Positions 1 through 9,363 of a stretch of 64,000 nt of DNA are shown here, piece by piece (positions within the stretch are counted from its first letter, which is position 1; each line of letters starts with the position of its first letter). Under the pieces are notes generated by a model, which was not told the DNA's origin, did not search any database, and worked only from the letters and a program-made list of their open reading frames with translations. Source of the DNA: Bradyrhizobium sp. sGM-13 (GTDB lineage Bacteria > Pseudomonadota > Alphaproteobacteria > Rhizobiales > Xanthobacteraceae); contig NZ_JAGWDK010000008.1 of assembly GCF_018398875.1 (NCBI RefSeq), forward strand, positions 124,001-188,000, written 5' to 3'. A program made the position numbers and the translations under genes.

Positions 1-1
1 G

Positions 2-130
2 CAATGTGCATGTTTGCACCCCGCGGATCCGTACTATTACAAGGCGCTGGTTTACGCGTTGATTTCACCCAGCATAGTGCGCCGCCTACGTCGTGCCTTC
101 CTGCCGAGTCCTTTGGAGACGGCTAAATGA
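2..130 (+). CDS. C-terminal end of a cut-off protein, possibly a glycosyltransferase
   Basis: An open frame enters from the left edge and gives 42 residues before a TGA. The peptide reads HPADPYYYKALVYALISPS and then an Arg-rich stretch, which is protein-like. The tail resembles the C-terminal ends of sugar transferases in such clusters, but no motif is left to prove it. It lies directly upstream of the polysaccharide genes on the same strand. Confidence 0.45.
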   Translation, partial: QCACLHPADPYYYKALVYALISPSIVRRLRRAFLPSPLETAK

Positions 131-213
131 AGCGCTTCTTGGGACGGAATGGTCGCTTTCTGCGGCGCCTCAATTTTGAGCGCCGCTTGTTTGCGGAACG
201 TCTCAGACATTAG
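127..213 (+). CDS. possible 28-residue basic peptide
   Basis: An ATG overlaps the stop of the upstream frame (ATGA) and opens a 28-residue ORF rich in Arg, Phe and Leu that ends 11 bases before the next gene. The overlap suggests translational coupling, but the ORF could be chance. No family is recognised. Confidence 0.2.
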   Translation: MKRFLGRNGRFLRRLNFERRLFAERLRH

Positions 214-224
214 AGGTATTCGCG

Positions 225-1628
225 TTGAGCCGCAAAAGCCTAGAATTGGATTCGCGTTTTCAACGTGCCTATCTGCAGGATCGGCAGCATAGTTTAGTCG
301 GGCATGCGGCAGGCGGCTCGCTCTCCGGGACCGAACTATATCTGAAACTATTATTGGTCGCGATTTTTTTGCCCGAAGGCCTGTCTTTCTTCCTCGGTGA
401 ATTTCGGCTCTCGGTTGCCCGAGTTATGATTCTTCTTTCGTCCATCGCCGCGATATCGCAGCTGTCTCGGCGCGCAAGCGCGCGGGCTACAGTCTGCGTC
501 CCATCGGATATCTTGGCTCCGCTTGCGGGCGTTTGGATGGTGTTGGTTGCCACCGTCACGGATGGTTTTGACGGTCTTAAACAAGCTGGCATGGCGACAA
601 TTGAATTCACTGGTGCATACTTGACTTTCCGGTATCTTCTCGGTCCGGTCGATAGTTCGGTGCGACTCGCACGCTTCGCCTGCAAGCTGATGATTCTGAT
701 TGTCGGTATCGCGCTTCTCGACCCTCTGAATAATAAGCTATTCACCTATGAGTTCGTCAAAGGTATTACCGGTTATGTAAAACCCAGTTATGAAGGTGCA
801 TTGGCGCTGATGTCGGAGACGGTCTATCGGGACGGGGTCGTTCGCGCCATGGGGCCGCTGGAGCATTCGATATTGTTCGGCGCTGTTTGTGCCTGGTTTG
901 GGACCATGGCCTTCACTGCGTTTAGGTCCCAGGTATTCGGCTGGGGTATTGCAAGCATTGCGCTCATCGGTGTGTGGTTTTCTCAGGCGCGGAGCCCATT
1001 GCTGGGGTACCTGATCGGATTTGCGCTGGCGACTTTCTATGGTGCAAGCCCTCGCTTTGCAGCTCGCTGGAAGCTGGTCGGATTGTCTGTGACCGCCCTT
1101 CTCCTTGCTGTTTTTACTTTCTCTGGCAGCCCTGTCGCAACACTTGTGCGGCTTAGCGGAGTAAGTCCGGAAGCGGCCTGGGCCCGTCAAGCGATCTGGA
1201 ACACGGCGGGCCCTGTGGTACTCGGTTCGCCGATCGTCGGAATTGGTTTGCAAGGCGAGTGGAACTGGCAGGCGCATGGCGGGCTTGTGAGTTCGAGCGT
1301 GGATGCCTTTTGGCTTGCCACCGCAATGTCGTATGGAATTCCCGGAAGCGCGTTGATCCTCTTGACAATTGCGAGCGCATGCGGGCTTGGCTCGATCGAC
1401 AAATCGCCTCACCTTACTCCCGAAGAGGGACGGCTATCAGTGGCGCTCGGAATTGTCATAACAATCATCGTTTTTCTGGGGTTCATGGTTCACTTTTGGG
1501 GCATCTGTTGGATCCTTATCGCTGTTTTTGCCGGGATGCGAGCGAACCTCGCCGAAACTGCGGTATTGCGCGATAGAGCCGCACGAGCGGCAGAAACCAA
1601 GTGTGATTCGATTACCGGGGGCATTTGA
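225..1628 (+). CDS. O-antigen ligase/polymerase-like (WaaL/Wzy) membrane protein
   Basis: A 467-residue hydrophobic protein with about ten predicted membrane segments. Near residues 208-260 it has the pattern GPLEHSILFG followed by FSQARSPLLG, and near 325-385 a large loop (SPIVGIGL to VDAFWLA). This layout is typical of the O-antigen ligase/polymerase superfamily, which joins or polymerises undecaprenyl-linked repeat units at the periplasmic face. The start is TTG, with AGAGG about eight bases upstream. Next to glycosyltransferases and a flippase it is the best candidate in the window for the Wzy polymerase, but ligase and polymerase cannot be told apart by sequence alone. Confidence 0.75.
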   Translation: MSRKSLELDSRFQRAYLQDRQHSLVGHAAGGSLSGTELYLKLLLVAIFLPEGLSFFLGEFRLSVARVMILLSSIAAISQLSRRASARATVCVPSDILAPLAGVWMVLVATVTDGFDGLKQAGMATIEFTGAYLTFRYLLGPVDSSVRLARFACKLMILIVGIALLDPLNNKLFTYEFVKGITGYVKPSYEGALALMSETVYRDGVVRAMGPLEHSILFGAVCAWFGTMAFTAFRSQVFGWGIASIALIGVWFSQARSPLLGYLIGFALATFYGASPRFAARWKLVGLSVTALLLAVFTFSGSPVATLVRLSGVSPEAAWARQAIWNTAGPVVLGSPIVGIGLQGEWNWQAHGGLVSSSVDAFWLATAMSYGIPGSALILLTIASACGLGSIDKSPHLTPEEGRLSVALGIVITIIVFLGFMVHFWGICWILIAVFAGMRANLAETAVLRDRAARAAETKCDSITGGI

Positions 1629-1721
1629 CTGCGATGTCGTGACCTGCGCGTGCCGCTCGGAACGGCGCCTTGCTCAAAAGCGTCGTCGGGCATCTAACAT
1701 TTTCTTTGGAGGTCCCTTGCC

Positions 1722-2672
1722 ATGTTAACCAAAGAGAGACGGGCCATCAACGCTGTACCGGTGGCTAAGTGCAATAATTGCGGATCGCTGGAATACGGCG
1801 TCGTTTTTGAGGCCGGAAGCGCGCAGGTCAATCAAATCGTCCGATGTGGAGATTGTGGGTTGATGTACGCGTTCCCCATGAACAGAAACAATTTGTCGCA
1901 ATATCTGAACGACGCGCCAGCGACCCTGACGGATCAGAGCCGTCAGGTCAAACATACAGCGGATAAGATGCCGGACTATCGAGTTATGGCACGCCGCCTG
2001 GAGGAGATTCTACCTCGAAAAGGCGCGCTCTGCGAAATCGGGGCCTATTCGGGGGTGCTGTTGGATTACTTGCGTTCGCGCGGGTGGACGGTTTCAGGGA
2101 TCGAGCCCGACGGCTGTGCTGTGGGCTACGCCCGACGTGTCTTCGGACTTGATGTCCATCACGGCACGTTGGACACCGCTTCGCTTAAACCCGAGTCCAT
2201 CGACGCGGCGATCATGCTGCATGTGATCGAACATTTGGATGACCCAGCGCGCGCGGTCGTTCAAGTACATCGCATTCTCAAGCCCGGCGGAATTTTTGTG
2301 GTCGAGACGCCGACTTACGATTCCTGGACCTTCAAGATCCTTGGGCGGCGAGAACGCAGTGTCAGCTGCGACGGACACATTTTCTTTTACACTCAAAAGA
2401 CTCTTTCCGCCTTGTTGCAGCAGCACGGATTCGAAATCGTTAAAACCCAGCTGGTAGGACGGACGATGTCGCTGGGTCGGCTGTTGTTCAACATTGGCGT
2501 CATGGCGAAAAACAGAAAAATCCAGGATCGGCTTGCGGCTCTCGCGGCGTCGCTCGGTCTGGAAAAGTACTACATTTACCTTAATGCCGGGGATATGGTG
2601 CGGATGTACGCTCGCAAGGCGAGCCCCGGGCAACGAGGAGCAGAGCATGCACCAACGCTCGATGGAACTTGA
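1722..2672 (+). CDS. class I SAM-dependent methyltransferase with N-terminal zinc-ribbon-like motif
   Basis: A 316-residue protein. Residues about 13-45 hold two Cys pairs (CNNCGS and CGDCGL), a zinc-ribbon-like module common at the N-terminus of sugar C-methyltransferases and related enzymes. The SAM fold follows: LCEIGAYSG (motif I, about residue 105), SGIEPDG (acidic loop) and MLHVIEHLDD (motif IV region, about 167). A good GGAGG lies ahead of the ATG. It probably methylates a sugar or sugar-linked intermediate of the locus; the substrate is not visible. The gene on its 3' side is IS debris, so the original operon may have been cut here. Confidence 0.8.
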   Translation: MLTKERRAINAVPVAKCNNCGSLEYGVVFEAGSAQVNQIVRCGDCGLMYAFPMNRNNLSQYLNDAPATLTDQSRQVKHTADKMPDYRVMARRLEEILPRKGALCEIGAYSGVLLDYLRSRGWTVSGIEPDGCAVGYARRVFGLDVHHGTLDTASLKPESIDAAIMLHVIEHLDDPARAVVQVHRILKPGGIFVVETPTYDSWTFKILGRRERSVSCDGHIFFYTQKTLSALLQQHGFEIVKTQLVGRTMSLGRLLFNIGVMAKNRKIQDRLAALAASLGLEKYYIYLNAGDMVRMYARKASPGQRGAEHAPTLDGT

Positions 2673-2884
2673 GCGCGGCGCTTGAAGGGAACAGCATCCG
2701 TCATAGGTTAGCGCGGCGCCCATCCGATACGACGGTCCGGTGTCGACGGAAAACCGCCTGGTCTCTCCACTCCCCGAACGCGGTTGCGCAAAAATTCCGT
2801 GAGATGCAATGGGCCGACGTCGTGCGCCTGTTGCGGCGGTGCGCGGTTGTCCAAGCTCGGCGAGGACATTATTGAGACGCTGGA

Positions 2885-2892
2885 GGTGATCC
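2885..2892. repeat. 8-bp target-site duplication, left copy
   Basis: GGTGATCC here is repeated exactly at 3445-3452, immediately outside the other inverted repeat. Deleting one copy together with the element restores the reading frame of the interrupted TnpC. Confidence 0.85.
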
Positions 2893-2904
2893 GTACGCAT
2901 CCGG

Positions 2905-3240
2905 CGACGGCCCCTGGTCAGGTCGCTTTGGGCGGATAGCCGATTGCGCACAGGCGGCGTGAGCGACGCTCTGAGGGCGCCAGTTCCAAGGCAGGAGTTC
3001 GTGGATGCGCCTGGCGGGATGATCCGGCAGGCGAGCCAGCACGTCGGCGAGCCAAGCCTGTGGATCGATGTCGTTGAGCTTTGCGGTGGCGATGAGGTTG
3101 TAGATCGCCGCCGCACGTCGGCCGCCCTCATCGGAGCCGGCGAAGGTCCAGTTTCTTCTGCCGACGGCGACAGCCCGTAGCTCGCGCTCGGCGGCATTGT
3201 TCGACATATCGGACAGCGCCGCGACCGCGGCCTTCAGCAT
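2905..3240 (-). pseudogene. IS66 TnpC, C-terminal fragment
   Basis: The minus strand encodes the TnpC C-terminus: MSNNAAERELRAVAVGRRNW, then TAKLNDIDPQAWLADVLARL and ELLPWNWRP. It begins at the deletion junction with the TnpA fragment. The frame reads through the inverted repeat and stops only outside the element, near 2869. Confidence 0.8.
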
Positions 3241-3242
3241 CG

Positions 3243-3386
3243 CCGCGCCGTCGCCGCAACCTGGCGCGGCGCCTGTAAGCTCTCCAGGACTATCTTGAGC
3301 TTCTCGCCCTCGGACCAGCGGCGGCGCCGGCCGGTATCCACCACTTCAAGCCGTTCGACTTGCGCACTGCGCCTATCACTGTCCAT
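3243..3386 (-). pseudogene. IS66 TnpA, N-terminal fragment
   Basis: From an ATG at 3386 the minus strand encodes about 48 residues including VERLEVVDTGRRRRWSEGEK and then LKIVLESLQAPRQVAATARR, the helix-turn-helix start of IS66 TnpA. The frame is lost at the deletion junction near 3242. Confidence 0.75.
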
Positions 3387-3444
3387 AAGGACAGTTCTCG
3401 ACACCGCTCCTCATTCGGCAAGGTGGCCGCCACCGGATGCGTAC

Positions 3445-3452
3445 GGTGATCC
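3445..3452. repeat. 8-bp target-site duplication, right copy
   Basis: Exact copy of GGTGATCC at 2885-2892, abutting the right inverted repeat that ends at 3444. Confidence 0.85.
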
Positions 3453-3561
3453 CGAAATCCTGGAAGGTGATCCAGCAGGTCCGGGAGAAGTTCAGCTGCC
3501 GTGATTGCGAGAAGATCATCCAGGCCCGGCGCCATTCCACGTCATCGCCCGCGGTTGGGCC

Positions 3562-3630
3562 GGTCATAGCGTTCGGCCTGCCGGTTCAGCGGCTGATGCT
3601 GGCCGAACTTCTCGAACAGCAGGTCCGATC
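3562..3630 (-). other. inverted segment of tnpC
   Basis: Within the plus-strand TnpC remnant, right after the RGWAG motif, the minus strand of this stretch encodes LLFEKFGQHQPLNRQAERY. In an intact IS66 TnpC that peptide follows RGWAG in the forward direction, so about 65-70 bases look inverted in place. The forward TnpC text then resumes much further along, at GPILEAACW. Confidence 0.65.
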
Positions 3631-4281
3631 TTGGAAGCCGCGTGCTGGGTCCATGCCAGACGGCCGTTCTTCGTCATCTGGCGGAGAATGCGCGCCGCAA
3701 GGTGCAGGGCAAAAAGCCAGCGGTGGTCTCGCCTCTGGCGCTGGAAGCAGTCCGCCGGATCGACGCCTTGTTCGAGATCGAGCGAGGCATCAACGGCGAG
3801 CCGCCCGAACGGCGCCAGGCCGTCCGTCAGGAGCTGAGCTCGCCGCTGGTCGCTAATCTGGAAGCCTTGATGCGTGAGCAACGTGCCAAGCTCCCGCGCG
3901 GAAACGACGTCGCCAAGACGATGGACTATATGCTCAAGCGCTGGAAGGTGTTCACCCGCTTCCTCGACGACGGACGTATCTGCTTGTCGAATAACGCCGC
4001 CGAAGGAGCCCTTCGCGGGATCGCTCTGGGTCGAAAGTCGTGGCTGTTCTGTGGCTCCGATCCGGTGCGGACGGTGCCGCGGTGATGTACAGCCTGATCG
4101 TCACCGCCAAAATGAATGACGTTGATCCGCAAGCCTGGCTCACCCGACGTTCTGGCGAGTATCGCTGCGCATCCCATGCAAAGGCTCGACGAACTGCTTC
4201 CGTGGAATTGGCGCGACCGAGACAGGCACGTCGATCGGGCAGCCTGAAGTGATCGCTACGCGGTCTTCACCGGATGCTTAC

Positions 4282-4748
4282 TTATCATCCAGAGCTGCAA
4301 CTCATAAGCGGGGCCTCATGCTGGTTACGGTCAACAAGCATAGACACAAGCCGATCCCTTCATAGAGATCGTGAAGCTCGCCTATCCCATGTGCCGCGAG
4401 AAGGTGGGAGCGGAACGACCGTTACATTCTAAGCCTACCGGTTTATAACGAACCGCAGATCACGCCGTCATCCGGAAGGTAGCCGCTGAGCAGCGCTTAT
4501 GCTTCATGCTCTGGTCCTTGTTTTGGGCCAGAGCGAACTTCAAACCGGATTAAGCCGCGGTGCAGGTCATCACGCTTCAGCAATGATGCGCTCGACTTCG
4601 TAAAGAAGTGTGCCGACTCGTGCGGTCGATTTGGTCACGATCGCAGCGAAGCGATCAAAGCGCTACGGCGCCCGCAATAGATAATTGCAACGCGTATGAG
4701 TGACCCGATTCATGCTAGAATTCGGCTATAGACCTCTGAAGACCTCGC
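4282..4748. other. gap without recognisable gene
   Basis: This stretch, from the right end of the IS66 remnant to the convergent end of the glycosyltransferase at 4749, has no reading frame with protein-like content and no clear IS ends. It may be decayed sequence. Confidence 0.5.
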
Positions 4749-5726
4749 TCAAGACTTACTCGGACTTCTATCTCCTCCTGCAGCACGCATGCTTTGGATC
4801 AGCGATCTTTTGCATACGCGAAGAATCATAATCGCCGTTTGCCAGATATGGCTCGCGGTGTGAAGGTCGCGCTGCTTCCAAGAAAGCTTGAGCATGTGTG
4901 CCGCTAATTTAGTCCATTGCCGCTTGGCTACAAATTCGGACCAAGCAAACATCGAGTCATAGAACGAGATCACCGGCTGCTTGCCATTTTCGATGAGCTT
5001 AGTATTCAAATACTTGTCTAAAACGTGACGGAATTCTGGCGTTTTTGCCCTATCGGAGTGATACCAATTGTTGCTACCGTGAAGCCGGTACGTGCTCAGA
5101 TGTTTATCCATAGAGTACGCGTCCCCGATAAGAAAAGAACCGTATACGATGAAGTCATCGGCCGAAACACGCACGCCCTTTTCTGGGATCGGGAAAAGCC
5201 TATCGGCTAGCATTCGGTTGATTGAGATCCCGGTCGTTGGCCCAGCGAGGTACTCAAGAAAATGATAACGCTTGGCGGAGTCGTAAAGATTCATTGGAGA
5301 TTGGTGCAATCGACGCGCTAGAAAAGATGCATCAACATCATCGCCTGCCAGATTTTTCACTGCCACGCTATGATGCAGAAGTATCGGGTTTGAACTAACC
5401 CCATGCGCACAAAAAAATTCAATCACTTGCGCAACCTTGTTCGGATAAAAGTAATCATCAGAATCTAGAAAGCATAAAACATCGCCACGGCACGCCAATA
5501 CGCCGGCGTTCAGCGCCGATGCTTGGCCGCCATTTTCCTTAAGGACCGCGATGATTCTGTCGCCGTAGTCAGTAATGATCTGCCGCGACTCATCCTTAGA
5601 GCCGTCATCTACCACTATGACTTCTGTACGCGGATAGGTTTGATTCAGCGCGCTGTCGATGGCTTCCTTCAAGAAACCAGCATAGTTGTAGTTGTTGATA
5701 ACGATACTTACGAGAGGGGTTTGCAT
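4749..5726 (-). CDS. family 2 glycosyltransferase
   Basis: A 325-residue GT-A enzyme. VSIVINNYNY at residues 6-15 is the nucleotide-binding strand, VIVVDDGSKD (about 36-45) the classic GT2 acidic motif, and CFLDSDDY (about 84-91) carries the metal-binding DxD. The C-terminal third is variable and probably sets the acceptor. It is predicted to add one sugar to the lipid-linked repeat unit on the cytoplasmic face. It stands alone on the minus strand, between IS debris and an 850-bp gap. Confidence 0.88.
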   Translation of the reverse strand: MQTPLVSIVINNYNYAGFLKEAIDSALNQTYPRTEVIVVDDGSKDESRQIITDYGDRIIAVLKENGGQASALNAGVLACRGDVLCFLDSDDYFYPNKVAQVIEFFCAHGVSSNPILLHHSVAVKNLAGDDVDASFLARRLHQSPMNLYDSAKRYHFLEYLAGPTTGISINRMLADRLFPIPEKGVRVSADDFIVYGSFLIGDAYSMDKHLSTYRLHGSNNWYHSDRAKTPEFRHVLDKYLNTKLIENGKQPVISFYDSMFAWSEFVAKRQWTKLAAHMLKLSWKQRDLHTASHIWQTAIMILRVCKRSLIQSMRAAGGDRSPSKS

Positions 5727-6583
5727 GCCCGCTAACCTTCATCATGTGAAGGGAGATTAGGTCTACTCGATCCAACAATCGACACTGCCGGAGATTGTTC
5801 GCCGATGTCATTGCACGAAACGTAATCAACGAGAAGAGGAGGTGGCATCCCCTTGCCGCACGGGATTTCTCGAGGTGGCAACGCGTTTGAGGACGTGCCA
5901 GCAGCCTTCGAACATCCAGATCCGGATTGAAACCGAACCTCCGGATAGCGAGGTGATTGTCCTTTTTCGGATTCCGTCAGAGATGCCGTTCGCAAGCACA
6001 TGAAAATCCGCCTGCTTACCACTTCCATCTGCGTCCACAATACGAACTCAGCGTCGTCGCAAACGGCATTTTCACGCAAGACGACCCTTCATCGAAGTCC
6101 TCGACCAAGCCGGAAAGCTCATCGCCCTTCAAACATAATAAATAGATATTAAATTTCAATTGTTATCCACTTAAATCTTAAATCCGATGGCCAGTTTGAT
6201 TAAATTGGCATTTTTAATTGCGGCAAGGTGGAAAGAAGCGCCGACCGATGGAACGCGCCATCCGAGTTCGCCTTCACCTGCCACCCTGACCGGGGATTTG
6301 GCGCTATCCAGGGGCTCCGCGCCAGCTGCCGCCGCTCCACCGCCCAGTCGGCCAACGCACGGCTGGGGCAAACTTTCCGGATTTCATAGAACTGGGCGCT
6401 CTCCATTACGTGCTCCAGATTCTTCGGCTGCTATTAATTCATTTGCCTTTAATGCCGTTTGCAAGATAAATTAAGGTTGGTTATTATTTAAATAAAGGCG
6501 CTTTAAGCTTAATTTCAATCGCAAATTTGCTTTCACCCCTTGCAGGGCCGGGGGTTCTTGCATGCGGGCGATAGGAGACCAAA
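5727..6583. promoter_or_regulatory. long intergenic region with AT-rich upstream zone
   Basis: No convincing gene is seen in these 857 bases. The first part has normal base composition with broken frames. From about 6130 and again at 6420-6530 the sequence becomes AT-rich (TTATTTAAATAAA near 6485), ahead of the UDP-xylose synthase gene. It likely holds that gene's promoter and possible silencer-binding DNA. Confidence 0.4.
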
Positions 6584-7630
6584 ATGGCACGAACCTATGC
6601 TAGCCGAAAACGCGTTCTAGTGACAGGAGGGGCGGGCTTTCTCGGTTCGCATCTGATCGACCGGCTGTTGTCAGACGGACATGAAGTCCTTTGCGCTGAT
6701 AACCTATTCACGGGCACGAAGCGCAACATCGAGCACCTTCTTACGAATCCTCGCTTCGAATTTCTACGCCACGACGTGACCTTTCCGCTTTACGTTGAAG
6801 TGGATGAAATTTATAACCTTGCCTGTCCCGCTTCCCCCATTCAGTATCAGCACGATCCGGTGCAGACGACCAAAACGTCGGTGCATGGCGCAATCAACAT
6901 GCTCGGCCTCGCCAAACGCTTGAAATGCCGCATACTGCAGGCATCTACGAGCGAAGTCTACGGTGACCCCGCGGTTCATCCGCAGACCGAGCACTACTGG
7001 GGTCATGTCAATCCAATTGGACCCCGTTCCTGTTACGATGAAGGCAAACGGTGCGCCGAAACCCTGTTCTTTGACTACCATCGCCAGGCCGGCGTTGAAA
7101 TCAAGGTAGCACGCATCTTCAACACCTACGGACCTCGCATGCACCGCGCCGACGGCCGCGTAGTCTCAAATTTCATCATTCAGGCGTTGGCTGGCGAGCC
7201 GATCACTCTGTTCGGCGATGGCAACCAAACCCGCTCATTCTGTTTTGTCAGCGACCTTATCGACGGCCTCGTGCGTTTGATGGAAACTCCGCCTTCTTTC
7301 ACCGGGCCGGTTAACCTAGGCAATCCAGTCGAATTCACCATGCGGGAGCTTGCCGAACTCATTCTGAAAGAGACTGAATCTTCGTCAAAACTGGTCAATA
7401 TGGCATTGCCTCAGGACGACCCTAGACAGCGCCAACCAGATATTTCATTGGCAAAAGCAAAGCTCGGATGGGAGCCTCAGATAAAATTGGCCGATGGCCT
7501 CAAGCCGACCGTGAACTACTTCAGGCAGGATAATCTACAGGCTGGTGCGGTTCGAAAACACGTCCAGACCACAGTAGCGGCTCCACAGGGCCCCACGATT
7601 TTACGCGAGTTCGCCGGCACTGCCGGCTGA
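6584..7630 (+). CDS. uxs: UDP-glucuronate decarboxylase (UDP-xylose synthase)
   Basis: A 348-residue extended SDR enzyme. [10 protein letters not shown] (residues 14-23) binds [15 protein letters not shown] (about 84-95) is diagnostic of [12 protein letters not shown] gives the catalytic Ser/Thr; and the YxxxK pair is in [11 protein letters not shown] (Tyr near 151). [10 protein letters not shown] and [10 protein letters not shown] also match UXS. It converts UDP-glucuronate to UDP-xylose with a tightly bound NAD+. A strong TAGGAGA precedes the ATG. The gene is monocistronic between an AT-rich region and an IS3 fragment. UDP-xylose is presumably a precursor for the polysaccharide; the UDP-glucose dehydrogenase that would supply UDP-glucuronate is not in the window. 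Confidence 0.88.
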   Translation: MARTYASRKRVLVTGGAGFLGSHLIDRLLSDGHEVLCADNLFTGTKRNIEHLLTNPRFEFLRHDVTFPLYVEVDEIYNLACPASPIQYQHDPVQTTKTSVHGAINMLGLAKRLKCRILQASTSEVYGDPAVHPQTEHYWGHVNPIGPRSCYDEGKRCAETLFFDYHRQAGVEIKVARIFNTYGPRMHRADGRVVSNFIIQALAGEPITLFGDGNQTRSFCFVSDLIDGLVRLMETPPSFTGPVNLGNPVEFTMRELAELILKETESSSKLVNMALPQDDPRQRQPDISLAKAKLGWEPQIKLADGLKPTVNYFRQDNLQAGAVRKHVQTTVAAPQGPTILREFAGTAG

Positions 7631-7848
7631 GCTGGTATCGGTTGTCTGAACAGAATCTCCGCATCGATAGGTGGAGTCTCTGACGACGATGGTCGAACGA
7701 CGCGGCGAGTCAGGAAATGAGCGTGTATCCGATCATGGCACGGTTCACCTGCAACGCCATGCTCGCCTGGAGCAAGGACACAGTCATCGAGGGTTCAGAC
7801 CACCGTCAGGCAGAAACTCCACTTAACGCGCTGTTCATATTCACGAGA

Positions 7849-8018
7849 TCAGCTCGCCTGGCATCGGACACTTTCCGGCCCGCCATACTTGGCATTCCAT
7901 TTGTGCAAAGCCGCGCTGCTGATCCCGTGTTTGCGACACACGTCGGCCATCTTCGCCCCGCCTTCCTGCTCTCCCGCAATATCCCGACGATCTGTTCTTC
8001 CGTGAAGCGACTCGACTT
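7849..8018 (-). pseudogene. IS3-family orfA fragment
   Basis: The minus strand encodes SSRFTEEQIVGILREQEGGA, then KMADVCRKHGISSAALHKWN and AKYGG. This is the helix-turn-helix OrfA of the IS3 family (IS407-like group). The frame ends at 7849, soon after AKYGG, and has no start codon or OrfB. It is a dead fragment lying between uxs and the glycosyltransferase gene. Confidence 0.75.
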
Positions 8019-8076
8019 ATGTCCATCCCCCGGGACCCCTACGGATGGATACGATCCTTACCTGGAACGGCGTGGA

Positions 8077-9351
8077 TCATCCTTTCGGTGATCTCCCAAC
8101 TCCCTCTTGAACCGGCCGCGTCTGCGCGAGAAGCGAAGCCGCTGTTTTTGCTTCATGGCGTTTGACCAGATGACGGATTCCGTTCGGCGCGTACTTTCCA
8201 AAATGGAGTAAGGCCGCGGTTCTCAATCCGTCCGCAACAACGGCCAAAACGCGTTGCCGCTGGGCAACTGCGTCTTGGCAATACTTCTCAAGCTGTGCAC
8301 AGATTTTCTCTATGGCGAAGTGTTCTACGACAAACTGACGCGAGAACACGCCTAATGCCGGTAGCCTGTCTCTGCTCTCCGCCAAAGCACGGATATGATT
8401 TATCAGGCGCGTATTGCTCTGGCTACCGTCGCCGATCCCGTAAATACCATAGTAGTAGAATGAATTCGCAGTCTCGGGCGTGAGCGGTGAAGAAAAGTTC
8501 TGCTCCCCCACAATGATAACCGGCTTACCGAATGCCATTCCACGCAATGCTGATCCGCCCATCCCCACAACGATGTCGGCCGCAGCATATGCTGCACGAG
8601 GATCGAGAAGCTCGCCAGTAAAGATCACCGCGTGTCGGCCTATTTCCGCGTTGGTTTCGGCGGCAAGTCGTTCCAGTTCCTCTCTCGCCTCACCGTCACC
8701 GACGATTATGAGCCGCAGAGGAAGATCACGACCCAATACACGGACAGCATCAATGGTTCGGCGCAGACTTTCCCCTTTCAACTGTGTTACGAGCCGCGAG
8801 ACAGTCACCAGCACCAAGTCATTTGTCTCAATGTTGTAGCGATCCCGAAATGGTCTTGGATCCACAACGCCCGGCTTGTTCAAATCTACATCCACGGGGG
8901 GGACGAGGAGTTCCGCCCGTCGCCGGCCCGCCGCTTTTGCCCGGTCCACGAGCTCTGGCGTCCCAAACATGGTGAGCGGGGTCTTGGGCAGAAGCCTGTG
9001 TAATACGTCCGAAAGCGTATATGATACGAGCATCGGAACTCGTTCCAGGTGCAACGTGTAAAAAGCATCAATGCACTGCCACCAATCCCAAACATGAACC
9101 AGATCTGGACGCTCGCGCCGTACTACGTCGCGCAGTGTTCGCATCATATGAAGTGTGGGAAGGAAGTTCTTATTGTGCGGTGCCGGTATGAAGCGAAGAC
9201 CTTTAGCCTTTGCGAGCTCGACCATGGGCCCAGGCGCTGCAAAGAGCACGACATCGTGCCCATGGAGATCACGGAGCGCCGCGGCTAGTTCAATCGCATT
9301 TGTTTGACTTCCGCCCACTTCCATATGAAGAGCAAAGACAACGATTTTCAT
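8077..9351 (-). CDS. family 4 (GT-B) glycosyltransferase
   Basis: A 424-residue GT-B enzyme. The N-terminal domain has a glycine-rich acceptor loop (MEVGGSQTNAIELA); the C-terminal domain carries LVTVSRLVTQLKGESL, LIIVGDGEAREELE and the donor-site region GMGGSALRGMAFGKPVI (about residues 295-311). The usual E-x7-E motif is partly altered (MGGSALRGMAFGKP), so donor binding may be atypical. The ATG at 9351 is preferred to the upstream GTG at 9363 because GGAG is correctly spaced from it. It likely adds a sugar to the repeat unit. Confidence 0.85.
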   Translation of the reverse strand: MKIVVFALHMEVGGSQTNAIELAAALRDLHGHDVVLFAAPGPMVELAKAKGLRFIPAPHNKNFLPTLHMMRTLRDVVRRERPDLVHVWDWWQCIDAFYTLHLERVPMLVSYTLSDVLHRLLPKTPLTMFGTPELVDRAKAAGRRRAELLVPPVDVDLNKPGVVDPRPFRDRYNIETNDLVLVTVSRLVTQLKGESLRRTIDAVRVLGRDLPLRLIIVGDGEAREELERLAAETNAEIGRHAVIFTGELLDPRAAYAAADIVVGMGGSALRGMAFGKPVIIVGEQNFSSPLTPETANSFYYYGIYGIGDGSQSNTRLINHIRALAESRDRLPALGVFSRQFVVEHFAIEKICAQLEKYCQDAVAQRQRVLAVVADGLRTAALLHFGKYAPNGIRHLVKRHEAKTAASLLAQTRPVQEGVGRSPKG

Positions 9352-9363
9352 AGGGCCTGCCAC

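Larger units (their letters stand above)
2893..3444 (-). mobile_element. internally deleted IS66-family element nested in another IS66
   Basis: The element is 552 bp. Its ends are inverted repeats: GTACGCATCCGG at 2893 and CCGGATGCGTAC ending at 3444, with similarity extending to about 22 bp with three mismatches. The 8-bp sequence GGTGATCC flanks it on both sides (2885-2892 and 3445-3452), the target-duplication length expected of IS66. Inside, on the minus strand, the first part of tnpA is joined directly to the last part of tnpC; everything between is deleted. It is therefore a MITE-like derivative that could only move with transposase supplied in trans. Confidence 0.85.
2814..4222 (+). 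pseudogene. IS66 transposase TnpC, interrupted and frameshifted
   Basis: The 5' piece (2814-2892) reads CACCGGARLSKLGEDIIETL, which is the TnpC zinc-finger region. If the nested element and one copy of its target repeat are removed, the frame runs on as EVIPKSWKVIQQVREKFSC with CRDCE, restoring the normal TnpC order. After a frameshift the text is PAPFHVIARGWAG, then an inverted stretch, then GPILEAACWVHARR and the C-terminal half with NNAAEGALRG. The C-terminal end near 4220 (DELLPWNWR) is in another frame again. Most of the DDE catalytic core is missing. Confidence 0.8.
2814..4281 (+). mobile_element. decayed IS66-family element (outer copy)
   Basis: The remnant holds the TnpC zinc-finger region, the C-terminal half of TnpC and a right end (about 4250-4281, finishing CACCGGATGCTTAC). 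The left end, tnpA and tnpB are not found, and the first identifiable TnpC codons are near 2814. The copy is disrupted by a second IS66-family element at 2893-3444, an inverted segment near 3562-3630, deletion of the middle of TnpC and frameshifts near 3500 and 4060. It cannot move by itself. Confidence 0.8.

Noticed and set aside
2094..3197. 367-codon minus-strand frame across the methyltransferase and IS66 remnant
   Set aside because: It is antisense to a real methyltransferase and crosses the boundary of an IS insertion, so it cannot be an ancestral gene.
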